Origin: Gymnogyps californianus
Lineage: Eukaryota; Chordata; Aves; Accipitriformes; Cathartidae
Reading direction: 5' to 3'
Assembly: GCF_018139145.2 (NCBI RefSeq)
Contig: NC_059486.1
Location: 2,728,001-2,792,000, forward strand
Length of the DNA stretch: 64,000 bases
The notes beneath the pieces were generated by a model. The model worked only from the letters and a program-made list of their open reading frames with translations. It was not told the DNA's origin and ran no database searches. The stretch's first letter is position 1; each line of letters begins with the position of its first letter. The translations under genes and the position numbers were made by a program. Positions 48,540 to 60,164 of this stretch are shown here, one piece after another.

Positions 48540-48965
48540 CTTCACATCGCTAGCTCCACCACTCTCATCTATTCCTTCCTAGCCCTCGGGTACATTAAAT
48601 GTTTTGGCCTAATGAAGCTCTCTGATCTTAAAATCACTCTGCTCTCAATGACCTCCTGTGGTAGCGGGTAATATTTAAAAGCCTTATGTGCCTGCAGAGG
48701 CTCCTTGTCTCTCTTTTGGGTTAATAGTTAAAAATTCATGGTTGTTTTTCAAAACCAAAATTGCTTTACTCTCTGCAAATGATTCCCATTTCAATTCAAA
48801 ATCAAACCTTTGTCTAGACTTAGCAGACTCTTGGCTAGTAGCTCTGGCAGGCAAAGATACCAACAGTTTATCAGGATACTCACTTTCTACCCCAAACTCA
48901 CTCATCTCAATTTCACGAGGTGGTTTTTGTTTTCTTTTTTCCAGCAACAGAAGAGTGTTTAGCTA
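48540..48965. promoter_or_regulatory. Conserved-element-like island (putative)
   Basis: A repeat-free block of about 400 bases with TACATTAAATGTTTTGGCCTAATGAAGC near 48591, GGGTAATATTTAAAAGCC near 48666, GGGTTAATAGTTAAAAATTC near 48719 and a run of AAATTG/CAATTC cores to 48810. Frames on both strands stay open for about 88-92 codons here, but their residues show no domain. Regulatory reading is an inference. Confidence 0.35.
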
Positions 48966-48969
48966 ATTG

Positions 48970-50130
48970 GGTTAAGGAGCCTTAGATGTTACTTGGCTCT
49001 CTGCAGAGTATTTCTTTTTTAGCAGTGCCAATTTCCTTAACAAATGTATTTCATTGTGTGGCGCATTTGATCCTCATATCCGGAACTGTATGTGAATCCT
49101 GAACCACCCCAGAGTCTTCTTTATAGCTGCCATGCTACTGACTGCAGCACTGCAGAAGGCTCCATTGACTTAGCAAATGCACCTCAAAATTCAGAGGCTT
49201 ACTTCCAAATGAAATGGGAATATAAATAAAGATAAAAAAATGCGTCTTCTTCACGTCCATGCATGTATTTCCCCTGTGTAGCTGCTAATGTGGCTAAGTG
49301 GCCATCACCTGTAGTGGACCTATGTGGAAGTTTTCATGAAGTCTTCTCTCAAGTCTTTGACAATTGTCTACAGAGAATGACCTTTCCCTTTACTCAGGGT
49401 TCGGAGGAGCTCAGCAGTGATTTCCAAGCTTCTGCACTCAAAATTTCAGCTGCGTTTGCATAAGAGCTTGGGAAACGTATATAGGTGCCAAGCTGAGAGT
49501 TTTGAAAGCCTGACTATGTATGTTAGCATTACTAGGCCTAGGCAGAAAATGTTTATCAAGTATAAGAACTTGAGTAAAATTATTTTATTAAAAGAACAGC
49601 TTTTGTCTGAGGTTTTGTATCTGTGTTTAGGGACTCTGATGGGTAGAGGCAAACCATTTGTTACCTAAAGGTGACCTTAAAGGGCAAGGTCAGTTCCTAG
49701 TGAGCAGTCAGTTTTGAAGTCGTCTATTTTTGCATCTCCTCAACAGACTTACTGTGAACTAGTCAAAAGTTCAGAGCCCAATTTGCCTTACTACTAAAAT
49801 CCTGTAACAGGTAGTACCAGAGAGACTTGAAGTATTACATACACTTGAAAGCTCTGGTTTTTTACTGCCAGAATGGTATAAAGGAGCCTTAGTGTAAATG
49901 TGAAAGAAACCTTCGGTCTTTGTTGTAGTAATAGGTTGTATAAAGGTAGTGATTACACAGTGTGGTGTTCTCACATTATGAAATCTCCACAATAATTGAC
50001 AATTGCTATGCAGACTTAGTTGTGATACAGCTGCTAGTACTACTGTAATAGTAAACAAAATAATACTTAGCACGTATAAATACTTTATTTACATACTGAA
50101 GCATCCTAAAACTGTATTTCTCAGCCCACC
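48970..50130. other. Non-coding stretch, nothing else seen
   Basis: AT-rich unique sequence with no recognised repeat or gene. Confidence 0.55.
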
Positions 50131-50137
50131 GAAGACG

Positions 50138-50262
50138 AAAATAAATACTGTTTTATAAATGGGGAAACTGAGGGAGAGGAAGAAAAAAAGAGTCACTCTA
50201 GATCACAAAACATTTTAGAGCTGAGACTAGAGTTTCAGACTGCTGTATGTCTTTATGGCAAT
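50138..50262 (-). mobile_element. MIR-type SINE remnant
   Basis: Plus-strand order TTTTATAAATGGGGAAACTGAGG, AAAAAGAGTCACTCTAGATCAC, AAAACATTTTAGAGCTGAGACTAGAGTTTCAGACTG matches reverse-complement MIR: 'TTTTACAGATGAGGAAACTGAGG / AAGTGACTTGCCCAAGGTCAC / ...GGCAGAGCTGGGATTCGAACCCAGACTG'. A good copy for this genome. Confidence 0.75.
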
Positions 50263-50264
50263 CC

Positions 50265-52150
50265 TTTATTACAAGAAACTGTAGATGCAAGTATTGTTGC
50301 TTTCATATGGAGGATACATGCTGCTGGGAAAAAGAGGACTAGCTTTGGGTAGAACAACTACTTTCTATGATTTTATTTCAGGATTAAAGTGGGCAACTTT
50401 CTCATGATTACTGATAATCAATTATGGCTAGAAATAACCACATGTTAAAATATGCAATCATAAGTCAAATGGAAACAGACGTGGCATGTGGGATTTTCTA
50501 GTGGTTTGTGATTGGAATGAAATCAAATGTTAAATAAGCTTCACAAGTATTCAGTTGTGGTGAACATTCGTTTTATTTTGTTTTAAAGGCAGAAGAGTGG
50601 GAAAACAGTATGGATGCTGTACTGCAAAGTGACCACTTCCAGCATGGACACACAGTCTAGGCACCAAACTGTGCACTGACTACTAGTAGAACAGACATGC
50701 AGAAACTTTCCAGCTGTAGCCTTAGCCAGCAGCTAGCTTAGACCCGCAAGCATTCAGAGGGCCATTTTGGCATTTCAGCTTTGCAGTATTGAAAACCACA
50801 AGCCTTTGAAAACATGAATCAGGCCTTCCGAAATGGAGACTGGCTTAAAAATGATGAGATTAAAAAAAACCACCTAAAAACACATTTGTTGTTTTTACAT
50901 TTGCCTTCTGATTTTTCCTTCTCCTGGGCCTTATGTCTTCAATCTGTCCCCTGAAACCATGACGATTAGAAACTGTTTTATTTTTTTCTTGATGAAATTT
51001 GACAGTCTTGCGTAATCACATGACTCCAGGCACCAATATTGCGAGGAAGAGAAGTTTGAAACAAAATTCTGAGAGCTGTCTCCACTGACACTGAGGAGCA
51101 ACTTTTGAATCAAGGTATGGGGTTTTGAAGTTTTGATTTTTTGCTGGTTTATAACGTAAGCGAGCTAAACATGTAAATGGTCATCAAAATGAAACTACAA
51201 TGAGTAGAACTTGTCATTGGGAATGAAATTAGTCTTCAAAATGCTTTCTGCACATATATATGAGTGAGTTGTGAGTTAAATAAGGAAGATACGTTCCTGT
51301 GCTGCCTGTTTAGGTGCCCTACTGGGTGGGACAAGTTTACACTTTGTCTCAGAGTAGTGGCCAGTAAGGTCCTACAATACAAAAAGAAGTCCTGTCTCCA
51401 ATTGTGGGGCATGCAAACCACAGGAGGGAAGAGGAACCAACACTGAATTGAGGTAGAAAGTTGTGTAATTCAGCTCTCCAGAGTGTTCTTTTTTTACTCT
51501 CCAGACCCAAATATTGCCTTCTCTCACTCTTTCCAGATGGGGAGAAGATAAGCCTGGAGTGGGAAGAACAATGGCTGCAGGGACACATCATCCTTTCAGA
51601 CTTCTCATGTTCAAAACTTAGGGGCAAATCAATACAAGTTGATGTGGTTGAGGTTCCCCAGTCCTCAGTGTATACTTGAGGGAGGATTTCAGTTGGCAGT
51701 CCGTACCAAAGATTAAGTTGCAGGAAACAAGCAGCATACTACTGATGCCTCTAGCACCTCCCTTCACCATGTGCATAGCTTCCAATGACATTACAACTTT
51801 CACAGCTTAACAGAGCCAGGACTAGGAGGAAAGTAATGGTGGTGCACTTGACGAGATTGCTCCTGATGTGAACTGAAGCAGCACTCGGTGCAACTAGAGC
51901 AGATGGCAAAGATGAATTTGTATCATCTTTATTTCCCTCTGCTCAGGCGTTTACTAATCACTGTAAACGCAGAAATCCTTCTTTTCAGGCTGCAAGAGGT
52001 ATATGTGATGTGGAGGTGAGTATGGATTCAGTACTACCCTTTTCAGTGTTACCTTTTCAGAAGGAGTTTCCAACAGGCTGTCTAAATTCATTTAACAGCT
52101 GTTGTGTATCACAGAGGAAGGTAATGAGGACTGTGCTGGGCCTCGAGGGT
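50265..52150. other. Non-coding stretch, nothing else seen
   Basis: No gene, repeat or clear motif cluster. Frames up to 92 codons on the minus strand at 51349-51627 have no recognised domain. Confidence 0.55.
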
Positions 52151-52154
52151 CAGA

Positions 52155-52380
52155 CCCAATATAGCCCTAAAGGCTTGTCTTCACTGCCAGATTAGCTCAT
52201 ACCTTGTGTATTGCCCCCAGCATGAGGTCCACTCACAGAAAAGAACTCTCCACTCAAATGTAGTAGTGCTGTAAATTCAAAGGGTTTGATCCAAGAGGAG
52301 ATGCTGGTGTTTGGTTAATGCACCTCACCAGCCACTAATACAGCTGCTTTAATCTGGACTCAAGGTGATTCCATTTGAGC
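52155..52380. repeat. Possible non-autonomous DNA transposon relic
   Basis: The left part AAAGGCTTGTCTTCACTGCC resembles the 'GGCTTGTCTACACTGCC' start of sauropsid MITE-like repeats, with GTAGTGCTGTAAATTCAAAG and ACTAATACAGCTGC phrases inside. A matching right terminus could not be confirmed. Confidence 0.35.
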
Positions 52381-52384
52381 CCTT

Positions 52385-52855
52385 TCACAGCTCCTCTTTG
52401 GGTGTGATAGAAAATTCTCCTACAGGTGACTAGGAGAGAATCAGTGAAGCAGCTCAGCAGTGCAAAGAGTTATGGTATTTGTCATGCAAGCAAATTTCAG
52501 ATTCAGTAGCTGGAATATTATTAGGTGATGTAACTGCTCATCCTTATGGCTCAGGAGTAGTAATTTGAGGGTAGGCAAATTAACTGCATGATGCAGCTGA
52601 GGTATTCCTTTAAAAATCTTCCTTGAAATAAGGAGCGATGCCCAGTGAAAACCTCACAGCCCTTTTAAAAGGCATGTTCCTGTTCTGTGGAGGATCAGTA
52701 GACTGCCATTGGCATTGGAAGAGGAAGAATCTCAAGATACAAAAGATTTGTAAGATGTGGTATTGGTCTAAGGGTATCAATCTGCATCTAATTCTGGGTT
52801 GGAGCTGAACTCCTCAAGTAATTCAATGTGAAGAATTTTGCTGTGAAAAGTGTGG
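52385..52855. other. Non-coding stretch, nothing else seen
   Basis: No repeat, gene or clear regulatory cluster recognised. Confidence 0.5.
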
Positions 52856-52859
52856 AGGA

Positions 52860-53480
52860 GAGGAGGTGGGAGTCCCAGGGTGGAGATGCCGCTAACACCC
52901 AGCAATAACCGGTTACCCTGCTTGGCAACCCCCTTGCTGGTCTAGGTAAATGGAAATGACTTCATTATTTGTTTGTCCCTTGTCCTAGTGCCTTTTATTT
53001 TTAAGCCTGCATAACGCAAACCACAGCCCCTAGGGAACTTAACGAGGGTCTAAGTGGCACCAACGTTCCCTGTTAACAATGGGCTTTTGTTGTTCACACT
53101 TTCCCTATCAGAGTGTCCCGGAGGAACGTCCTTGCTTAGGAGGCTATATTGTGATGTTATGACCTCAGAGAGGGGTGGGAGAGGAAGGGAGGGTTCAGGT
53201 GTATCTTTAACTTACTTGAATAACTTTCTTCTAGTTGTGTTTTCTTCCCACCAGGATCTTTAATAACTCCTCCGAGGGGGCTGCCTCTGTGCTATAAATA
53301 CAGCCGCATTATCACTTGGCTGTATTGTGTGCAAGTGCTAATTTTCTGTGCTGGGTTTGAACTTGTTGACTTTTGCGGTCAGTGTCAGGAAATGTTGGGT
53401 GGGAAAGGATTAAAGAGGCTATTGATGTGACTCGGAATCTCAGGCCAGGAAGGCTGGTTGTATCATCTTAGATCTAGAGA
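52860..53480. promoter_or_regulatory. Long conserved-element-like island (putative)
   Basis: Unique block with AATAACCGGTTACCCTG near 52904 (perfect AACCGGTT palindrome, grainyhead-like), GCATAACGCAAACCACAGCC near 53009 (RUNX-like AACCACA), GCTATAAATACAGCCGCATT near 53291 and CTTTTGCGGTCAG near 53371. Texture is that of a conserved element. The TATAAATA string is not accompanied by any recognisable initiator or exon, so no promoter is called. Confidence 0.4.
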
Positions 53481-53484
53481 CTGC

Positions 53485-54455
53485 GGTGTTGATATCCAGC
53501 TTTGGCTTTTTTTATAGAGTCACTTTAGTCAGATCCCTGTTTCTCCCTCCCACCTCCCCCATCGCAAGCACACTGACTCCGGCACTCTAGGCCGTAGTCT
53601 CCAAGGAGGAAGTAGACCCTGTAGGCGAATTTCCTGGTATTATGCCATTTTAACAACCTCTCTCTTGATTTAGGTGTTGCAGGCTGGCTAAGAATATTCC
53701 TTGACACTTGAAAGGGACCTTTATTGTTTTCTTAATTTGTGAAGAATTGCTTTTTTTTTTTTTCTCTCCAAACTTTTCTTTGTAGGGTCAGACTGGAGCC
53801 ATGTTATTGTTGTTAAATTTAGATCTGAGACTATATTAAGTCCTCTGGCAGTCTGCCCTAGCGCTTTCACTTCTTAAAACAGGAAGGCAGGCCTTGGCCT
53901 ACTTGTGCTCATGTACTTAAAACGAGTAAGAAGATGACTTTTTACACTGCTGGGAAATAAATATAAAACTGCACGGTGTATATACAACAACTGTTCTACT
54001 GGAGCCAAGAGAGAATTTCAAAGGTATAAGCTCCTAAGCCTTATAGTTCTTCAGCAGGAATTAGGCACATAAGTGCCTTTTTGGAAACTCTGTCCCCAAA
54101 ATAATTGTGTCACATGAAAAAGTCTTGTGTTATGTGCAGTGCAGAGGGAGAGCTGATTCAGCAGTGTAGACTGATCATGGCAAGCTTTGAAAGGCAGTAG
54201 GTATGTAATAGAGCAAGCATCGTAAAGGTTTGAGTGATTGATGGGGTATAGCATGTTTACCAGGGATATCAGCTCCTTCCCAAGGTACTGCATGCATTTG
54301 GTGTAAGAGTTCTCTTTCAAAGCGTTGTGGAGGGTCTCATTAGAAAGGTGGCCACCATGACAAATAGGTGAAACAATTCCAAACTGTATTTTTTAAAAAA
54401 ATGTCCAAAGTGCTGAAAAGTCAGCATTTGGGGAAGGAAGGAATTGCCTTGTGCA
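53485..54455. other. Non-coding stretch
   Basis: Contains a T14 run at 53751-53764. No gene or interspersed repeat recognised. Confidence 0.55.
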
Positions 54456-54464
54456 GTCAAAAAC

Positions 54465-54565
54465 CCTGAAGTTCTATCTCAGACTTTGCTAGTGACTTAA
54501 TGTATGACTTGGAAAAATCATTAAGGATTTGTCTCTGCTCATCTTATTGTGATGTTTGGCACCCA
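54465..54565 (+). mobile_element. MIR-type SINE remnant
   Basis: AGTTCTATCTCAGACTTTGC, then TAGTGACTTAATGTATGACTTGGAAAAATC, then ATTAAGGATTTGTCTCTGCTCATCTTA is collinear with the 'AGTTCGAATCCCAGCTCTGCCACTTACTAGCTGTGTGACCTTGGGCAAGTC' part of MIR. Diverged. Confidence 0.5.
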
Positions 54566-55486
54566 GATCTGAACACTAGTATTAGTCTACCCTTACAACT
54601 GAACGTTCAGATAGAAATTCTGTGTTCGTGGTGCTGTTTCTGTGTTTTTCCTTGTGTGAATATCCCATAATAGTTTGACAAATTGCGTTAGCATTCTTTT
54701 CCTGGTCAATGTGGAGCAGCTGTGGGAAGGCATCAGAGGGCTATCAGCACCTGAATGATCTTTTCCTCATTCTCAAACCAAAGTAGATGCATTCCATGAT
54801 GAGTGAAAACATTGTTGAGCTTCTAAATAATACTCTCTCAGACAGGTCAGCTAGCCCGGACTGAAAGCACTTTCAAACCAGAGGATGTGTTATACAAATA
54901 GTAAAATGTATGTTGTATGCAGCTGATACCTCTTTGCCCTGAGGAGAGTGTGACCTTCAGGAGTCTGTGCTCCCACTTGCGTTATGTTCCTATCTGTGGG
55001 GATGCAGAGGAACCTCGTTCAGCTTCTCTTCCTCAGGACTATGCTCTCAGGTAACATAATTTGCTGTGCATCCTGTTACATGAACTCTGCAGCTAACTGC
55101 CTCTGCTCCATTTTGTCTTGGAGCTACCTTTCTTCATGTGGCTGAGTGGGTGGGGGATAAAAGGCAGGGAAACATTTGGCTGAAGTAGAGAGATGTTGAA
55201 CTGACTTTTGGCTGCAGCAAAAACTGAAGAGAAGTGACTTTCCTCTGATTCTCTCTTCACTGTATTTTAGGCCAGTTTAACTACAGATATCTCTGCAGGA
55301 GGTACAAATAATCATCAAATTCAGCAAGAGGTCAGGATGAAGTGCTGTTAGCGATATTTGCATTGTACTTGAGTCCAGGGCACTCCTCAGATCTGGCATT
55401 TGTATTTTCCTTGTAGGCAGCCTCGACTCAGAATTCAGGATATTTACAGGGTTCAGGATTCACCCAGTTTGCTGACAGACAGCATT

Positions 55487-55525
55487 GGAAGGTCCTTCTA
55501 GGAAGGACCTTCTAGGAAGGACCCC
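55487..55525. repeat. 14-bp tandem repeat that is also an inverted repeat
   Basis: Units GGAAGGTCCTTCTA (55487-55500), GGAAGGACCTTCTA (55501-55514) and a truncated GGAAGGACCCC. In addition GAAGGTCCTTC (55488-55498) pairs exactly with GAAGGACCTTC (55502-55512) over a 3-base spacer. Confidence 0.9.
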
Positions 55526-56763
55526 AGGCCATCTTCTTATTGTTTGCCTGTGGGCAGAAGGAATAGACGGAGGCTGGCAGGTTGAGCAGTGTGTTTGGTA
55601 TCGAAGAAGCTATTTTTCCTTCTGGTTACTGGATGTCTTTTCATGCACCTGAAGATAATAGCTCTTGTTTTCTCTGAATTCAGTTTTATTTCTAGCTTTT
55701 GGTTAATGGAACCACCAGATTCCTTAGCTGAGAAGTTGCTCAGCTCAAGATGGCATTTATTTTGAAGACATAGAAACAGAATTAATGTGGATTAAGGTTT
55801 TCTGTTGGTGGGGAGGCTAGTGGAGGATTTGTAGCTCATCTCTCCCTGTTAGGAAGAAAGTTTACAACATGGCTGCTTCTGATGAGAGGTAGAAGGGGAG
55901 ACTGAAGGGTGAAGGAGGAACATCAGAAAACATAAGGAGAGACTGATTGTGTAGTAGAAGCATTGATAAATTTTAAGATTCCATTTCAAGTCTTGTGATA
56001 TTTGGTGTCACCTTGTTTGTTACTTGTTTTTAACCAGCCTTCCAACTCCCCCATTGATTTGGTTATGCAACAATGTTGGTGTCTAAAACATAACCTCCTA
56101 AATTATTTTTGTGCATCTCAAAGAAAGAAACCTGGCTTCTAAGATTCCCAAGATTCCTGTGGAAGGCAGTGAAGGGGGAATGCTCGACACTTCAGGAATA
56201 ATGACTAACTCAGATTACAAAGTCTGGCTTTGTAATGTCTGGCATCCGGGTTTGAAAACTCTGCTATTCAGCATTTAATGTGAAAACAGATTAAAATTTC
56301 TGTCCCTGTTTGTAAAGAACAACTTGAAAACATAGTCCCTAAAACAAAAAATGGTGGGAAAGGGAGAAGGCATGAATACATTAATAACTTTAAATGTTCC
56401 TGTTTTATTTTAACCTCTCTCAGATTTTTTGAGCACACTTGACTCTTGCCTTTTATGAGGGACGGCACAGCCAGAGCGAAAGGCAATATTGCAGCACCTG
56501 CAGTTTCTTCTTTTATGGAACTGTGGCTGAATGCGAACAAATTGCTTGGGTGGGCTGGAGGTCTGTGCTCCCCTCTAGTTTTGACTCTTTCCTTCTGCCA
56601 TTTCTGTAGCTAATCCTTCCTATCAGCAGACAGCTAGGAGCCAGCAGCCCATTGAAAAGGGAACTAGACTGAGGACAGGCTGCTGAGAGGAGTATAAAAA
56701 CTGTTCCTTCGAGGACTCTATAGATTCTCCCCCCCTGTGTAAAGGCATTCTTACTCTGATATA

Positions 56764-56784
56764 TATGATGGGGGTGGGGGGGGG
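56764..56784. repeat. G-rich run
   Basis: Short G-rich tract (GATGGGGGTGGGGGGGGGCC). Low complexity. Confidence 0.85.
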
Positions 56785-58851
56785 CCACAAACTGTGATAA
56801 AAATACCTCTGTGCTTCACCAAGGCTCTTTCTACCTTTTCATAATTCAGGAGTCTGTCAATCACAGCCAAACAAGAGAGTCTGACAAAGGAGGGGGTGTG
56901 AGGATGTATATGGGGAGGGCTAGGGGCAGGCAGAGACAGCAAAATACCACTGTCCTTCAGACTGCTGACAGTCCTGATTCTCAGGGTAGCACTGTAAATG
57001 GGCAGGCAGTAGCAAGTGACCCCGCTTTGTGGAAATACAAATACATTATTGAATTCATGTTAGGAGCAAGCTGGTCACAGAAGGGTTCAGGTTCTGTCTA
57101 GAGAAGGACAGCTCTGTGGGTACCAATTCAAATGCACGGGCTATGCACTGTATGTTCATTGACACACTTCTGTGTGGTGCAGAGCTGAATGGTTTGTCAT
57201 CAGAGGAGTGGTCAGCATGAGCTTCTACAGTAAATGGGAAAAACTTGCTCAGATAAGGATTGTCTTTTTACTGCCTTTCTTTGAAGCTGGCTGTACAAAA
57301 CTGAATTAGAAAGCTCCCAAGACCCACCTCTTTAATAGTATTTCAGCTCTTCCAATTTTATGTCAGATGAGACATAGAAGAGGAGAAATTCACAAGGTTG
57401 GGCAGTCATTTTGGAACACCCTGAATATTCAGTTGAAGACAAGGGATGGTAAGAGCAAGGCAAGGCTTAGTAAGAAGGCGGCAGGGTCTGGAAGATTGCT
57501 GGAATTTTTCAGTAATAATGAAACTTTGAAGAAGAAAGTAGTTGAGGGCTTGGGCTGAAATGCCATTCCTTCTCTTCTAGGAAGGCTTGTAGCAGGGGAG
57601 AAAGTGGAAAGATGGTATTAAAATAATATTCTCCTCTTCTCCAAAGGAAAACCTTGTAATGTTGCTGAATCTGGTTTTGCTTTTTTTTTTTCCCCTTTCC
57701 AACTAATGCAGCATTCCTTAGTTCCAAGCAATTCTTCACCCAAAAGGAAAACTTCAGTGCCAGAGCTGAGAGTCTTTTCACTGGGACCAGTCCTGCCTGC
57801 TCTTATCTTCTGGCTCCTGCAGCAGGGCCGACAATAAGCCAGGGACTCAGAATTCTTTCGTTTGCACAATCTCCCTGACAAACACTTAGATGAGCAACAA
57901 GAAAACCTGAAAGAGTGTAAAAAGCTCAGGCTTTCTGGTCCTCTGAATCTCCAGATAGATTTAGGATTGTTTTAGCTGAACTAACTTTGGAATTAGTTTT
58001 ACTCGGGGTAGTTGGGGGTGAGGTGGCTAGGTGGAAAGGTTACTTCTTTTTGTACACAGGATCTGAAGTTCCCCAGATCCATTTTCTAAGAATTTTACTC
58101 CTTTATCTTTAGTTTCTCCTGGCCCTAAATTCCCCTACTGCCTAACTGGCTGCTGCCTTCTGTCTCAGGATCGTGGGATGCTCTGGAATGACATGCAGCC
58201 TGCGTTACTGTCATTATCTTGGCCTGAAGCCTGCAAGTTTGCAAGGCAGAACAGTCAGTTATTTAGTGCCTTCCTTCCAGAGACAGAAGATGTGGAATCT
58301 GTGATCAGTTTTTTCTACTGCCTCTTGCATACTTTTAACTTAGTGCCTTCTTATTTCCCTCTGGCCCTGTTTCTGTATTGTCTGACCAGATAGCAAACTC
58401 GTCGCAGTAGTGGTTGTCTCTCCCTTTGTATACAGCTCTGAGAACAGTAACTCATCCTCAGTACGAGTTTTTGCCTATCAGTCCCTTTGCTGTTTACCAG
58501 CCAGTGTGTCTTACCCATCTGACCGGGTAGTGGCATGTTGTTGCAGTATGCTGAGCAAGGTGTTGCAATTTCACGTCAATCTTAACTTTTTATTTGTATA
58601 TGATTGTGCTGGTTTCCAAGTAGACTATAAATCAATTGCTTTTAGAGCCAGGCCTGTGGATTTTGCCTGAACAAACAGCCTCTGACTCCGTCTGTTAGAG
58701 CACACCTGTCTCCTCAAACACAGAGGTTTGCTTTCTGTGGAGCCTAAGTCTCTTATCCGTGTCCCTTCCCCGGAAGAGACAGGTGTCTCCTGGCTGTGAA
58801 GCCTTTACACACCCCTCGTCCGTCACTCTGCAGGCACCGTTCTCCGGTTAT

Positions 58852-58870
58852 CAGTCCACTGGGTGGACTG
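58852..58870. repeat. 8-bp inverted repeat next to a G-rich tract
   Basis: CAGTCCAC (58852-58859) and GTGGACTG (58863-58870) pair exactly with a 3-base loop, 12 bases before the long G run. Confidence 0.85.
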
Positions 58871-58882
58871 GCTCATTAAGCA

Positions 58883-58945
58883 GGGGGGGGGGGGGGGGGG
58901 GTGGTGGGGTGGGGTAGGGGGGGGGGGGGTAGGGGGTGGGGGGTG
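58883..58945 (+). repeat. Long G-rich, G-quadruplex-capable tract
   Basis: An uninterrupted run of 19 G is followed by GGTGGGGTGGGGTAGGGG-type blocks and another long G run, ending near GGGGGGTGC. Many G3+ tracts separated by one or two bases satisfy the usual quadruplex pattern. Base calling is often poor in such runs, so the exact length is uncertain. Confidence 0.9.
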
Positions 58946-58949
58946 CTTG

Positions 58950-59325
58950 GGAGCAGAGGAAGGAAGGTAGAGTCAGAGATACTGAGACACAGTTGAAAAG
59001 CCCAGATCAGTGGACAAGATGTCTGAGGCATACGATGCTTATCTGCTGGAGTGGGTGGAGGAGGAAAGGGCATCCCTTATCTCTTCTCTAGTTCCCAGCC
59101 CGCTCTGGCTGCTTAAGGAGGCTCGCTGGAGTCTTCCCACATTCCTGTATGTTCGGGTTCCTGCTAGACAGGAAACGGCTGCTGCTCCAACACCCATTAC
59201 ATCTCAGCTGGTAGTGTCATTTACAGTCGGATTCCCAGAATCCCCCAGGGTTTGGGGTGGAGTGGGTAGGAGTGGGGGGAGCGGAGGGGTGGAGGGGACG
59301 GCGACGCTTGTTCAGTGACCCCCGT
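58950..59325. other. Non-coding stretch beside G-rich tract
   Basis: A plus-strand frame of 102 codons (59010-59318) starts MDKMSEAYDAYLLEWVEEER but runs into G-rich low-complexity sequence and has no recognisable domain. A second G-rich patch lies at 59250-59300. No gene called. Confidence 0.5.
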
Positions 59326-59329
59326 GCGA

Positions 59330-59480
59330 AAATATCTCCCTGGGAAAAGAACAAAAACATTTAAACTTGCCTAATTTCTTGAGCAGTTGGTGAGCCTGGC
59401 CTGCAATATTTAGGCACTTTAGGAAATAAAACTGACCCTTTGGAAAGATTAGGAAAATTGCAATATGTGTAAGCCTGTAT
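59330..59480. promoter_or_regulatory. Conserved-element-like island (putative)
   Basis: Unique AT/GC-mixed block with CTTGCCTAATTTCTTGAGCA near 59366, GCCTGCAATATTTAGGCAC near 59399 and AAAATTGCAATATGTG near 59453. The GCCTgcaatatttAGGC phrase is partly palindromic. No coding texture. Confidence 0.3.
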
Positions 59481-59484
59481 CTAA

Positions 59485-59985
59485 TAGACCCCGTAAAAAC
59501 AAAACAACAAACTGACCTGCAACCATATCAACAGTAACTTGTTAGCATATAGCACAAAACTTACTAGGGTTGTCTCTGATTAGCAGGACTCTGCTGGGAG
59601 ACATGATCAAGAAAAAGCCACAGGAATTGGTTTATTGTGGGCAGATTCAGGGGGATGTCACCTTCCACTCCAACTTAACACTTGTTGATGAAGGCTGGCG
59701 CTGCCAGCGAATGTGAGAGAGCAGCTGACACATCACTGCATAGCCCCACATCCAGTTCTCTGCAGCAGAACCAGGTTGGTGTCCCAGCACAGTGATCATG
59801 GGGGCAGTGTACCAGACAGCCTCAGATCTACCAGAAAGCATGATTTCTGTGGTCCTGGTTAGCAGTGGTTGCTAAAGCAAACGTGGCTCGTGTCGCAAAG
59901 ATCAAGATGCTTTTTGACCAGACTGAGCAAATTGTCTTTCCTAAATTCTGGTTCCCGTTTCTGTTTGAGCTATATGCAAAGGCAT
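59485..59985. other. Non-coding stretch, nothing else seen
   Basis: No gene or repeat recognised. Confidence 0.5.
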
Positions 59986-59989
59986 TCTC

Positions 59990-60160
59990 ACTCCCTGCAG
60001 GGAACTAATGTGTATTTGTGACGATGTTGTGTATTATTAAACAGCGGCTGCTGCTATTTCTGCCCCGAATTCTCTGCTGTGCTTTAGCAGAGTGTAAAAA
60101 ATTCTCTCTTTCGCTTTCATTAAATAGTGCAAAAACGTAATTACTACTCAACATTGTAGG
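59990..60160. promoter_or_regulatory. Conserved-element-like island (putative)
   Basis: Contains GTGACGATGTTGTGTATTATTAAAC near 60019, GCTTTCATTAAATAGTGC near 60113 and AACGTAATTACTACTC near 60134 (TAATTA homeodomain core), separated by GC-rich sequence. Unique, repeat-free and non-coding. Confidence 0.35.
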
Positions 60161-60164
60161 ATGA

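Larger units (their letters stand above)
54570..58670. other. Non-coding stretch
   Basis: No gene supported. A 14-bp tandem/inverted array (55.49 kb) and a G-run (56.77 kb) are listed separately, and a T-rich run lies near 57681. Otherwise featureless. Confidence 0.55.

Noticed and set aside
53291..53300. TATAAATA as a core promoter
   Set aside because: A lone TATA-like string in AT-containing DNA. No initiator, CpG island or exon follows.
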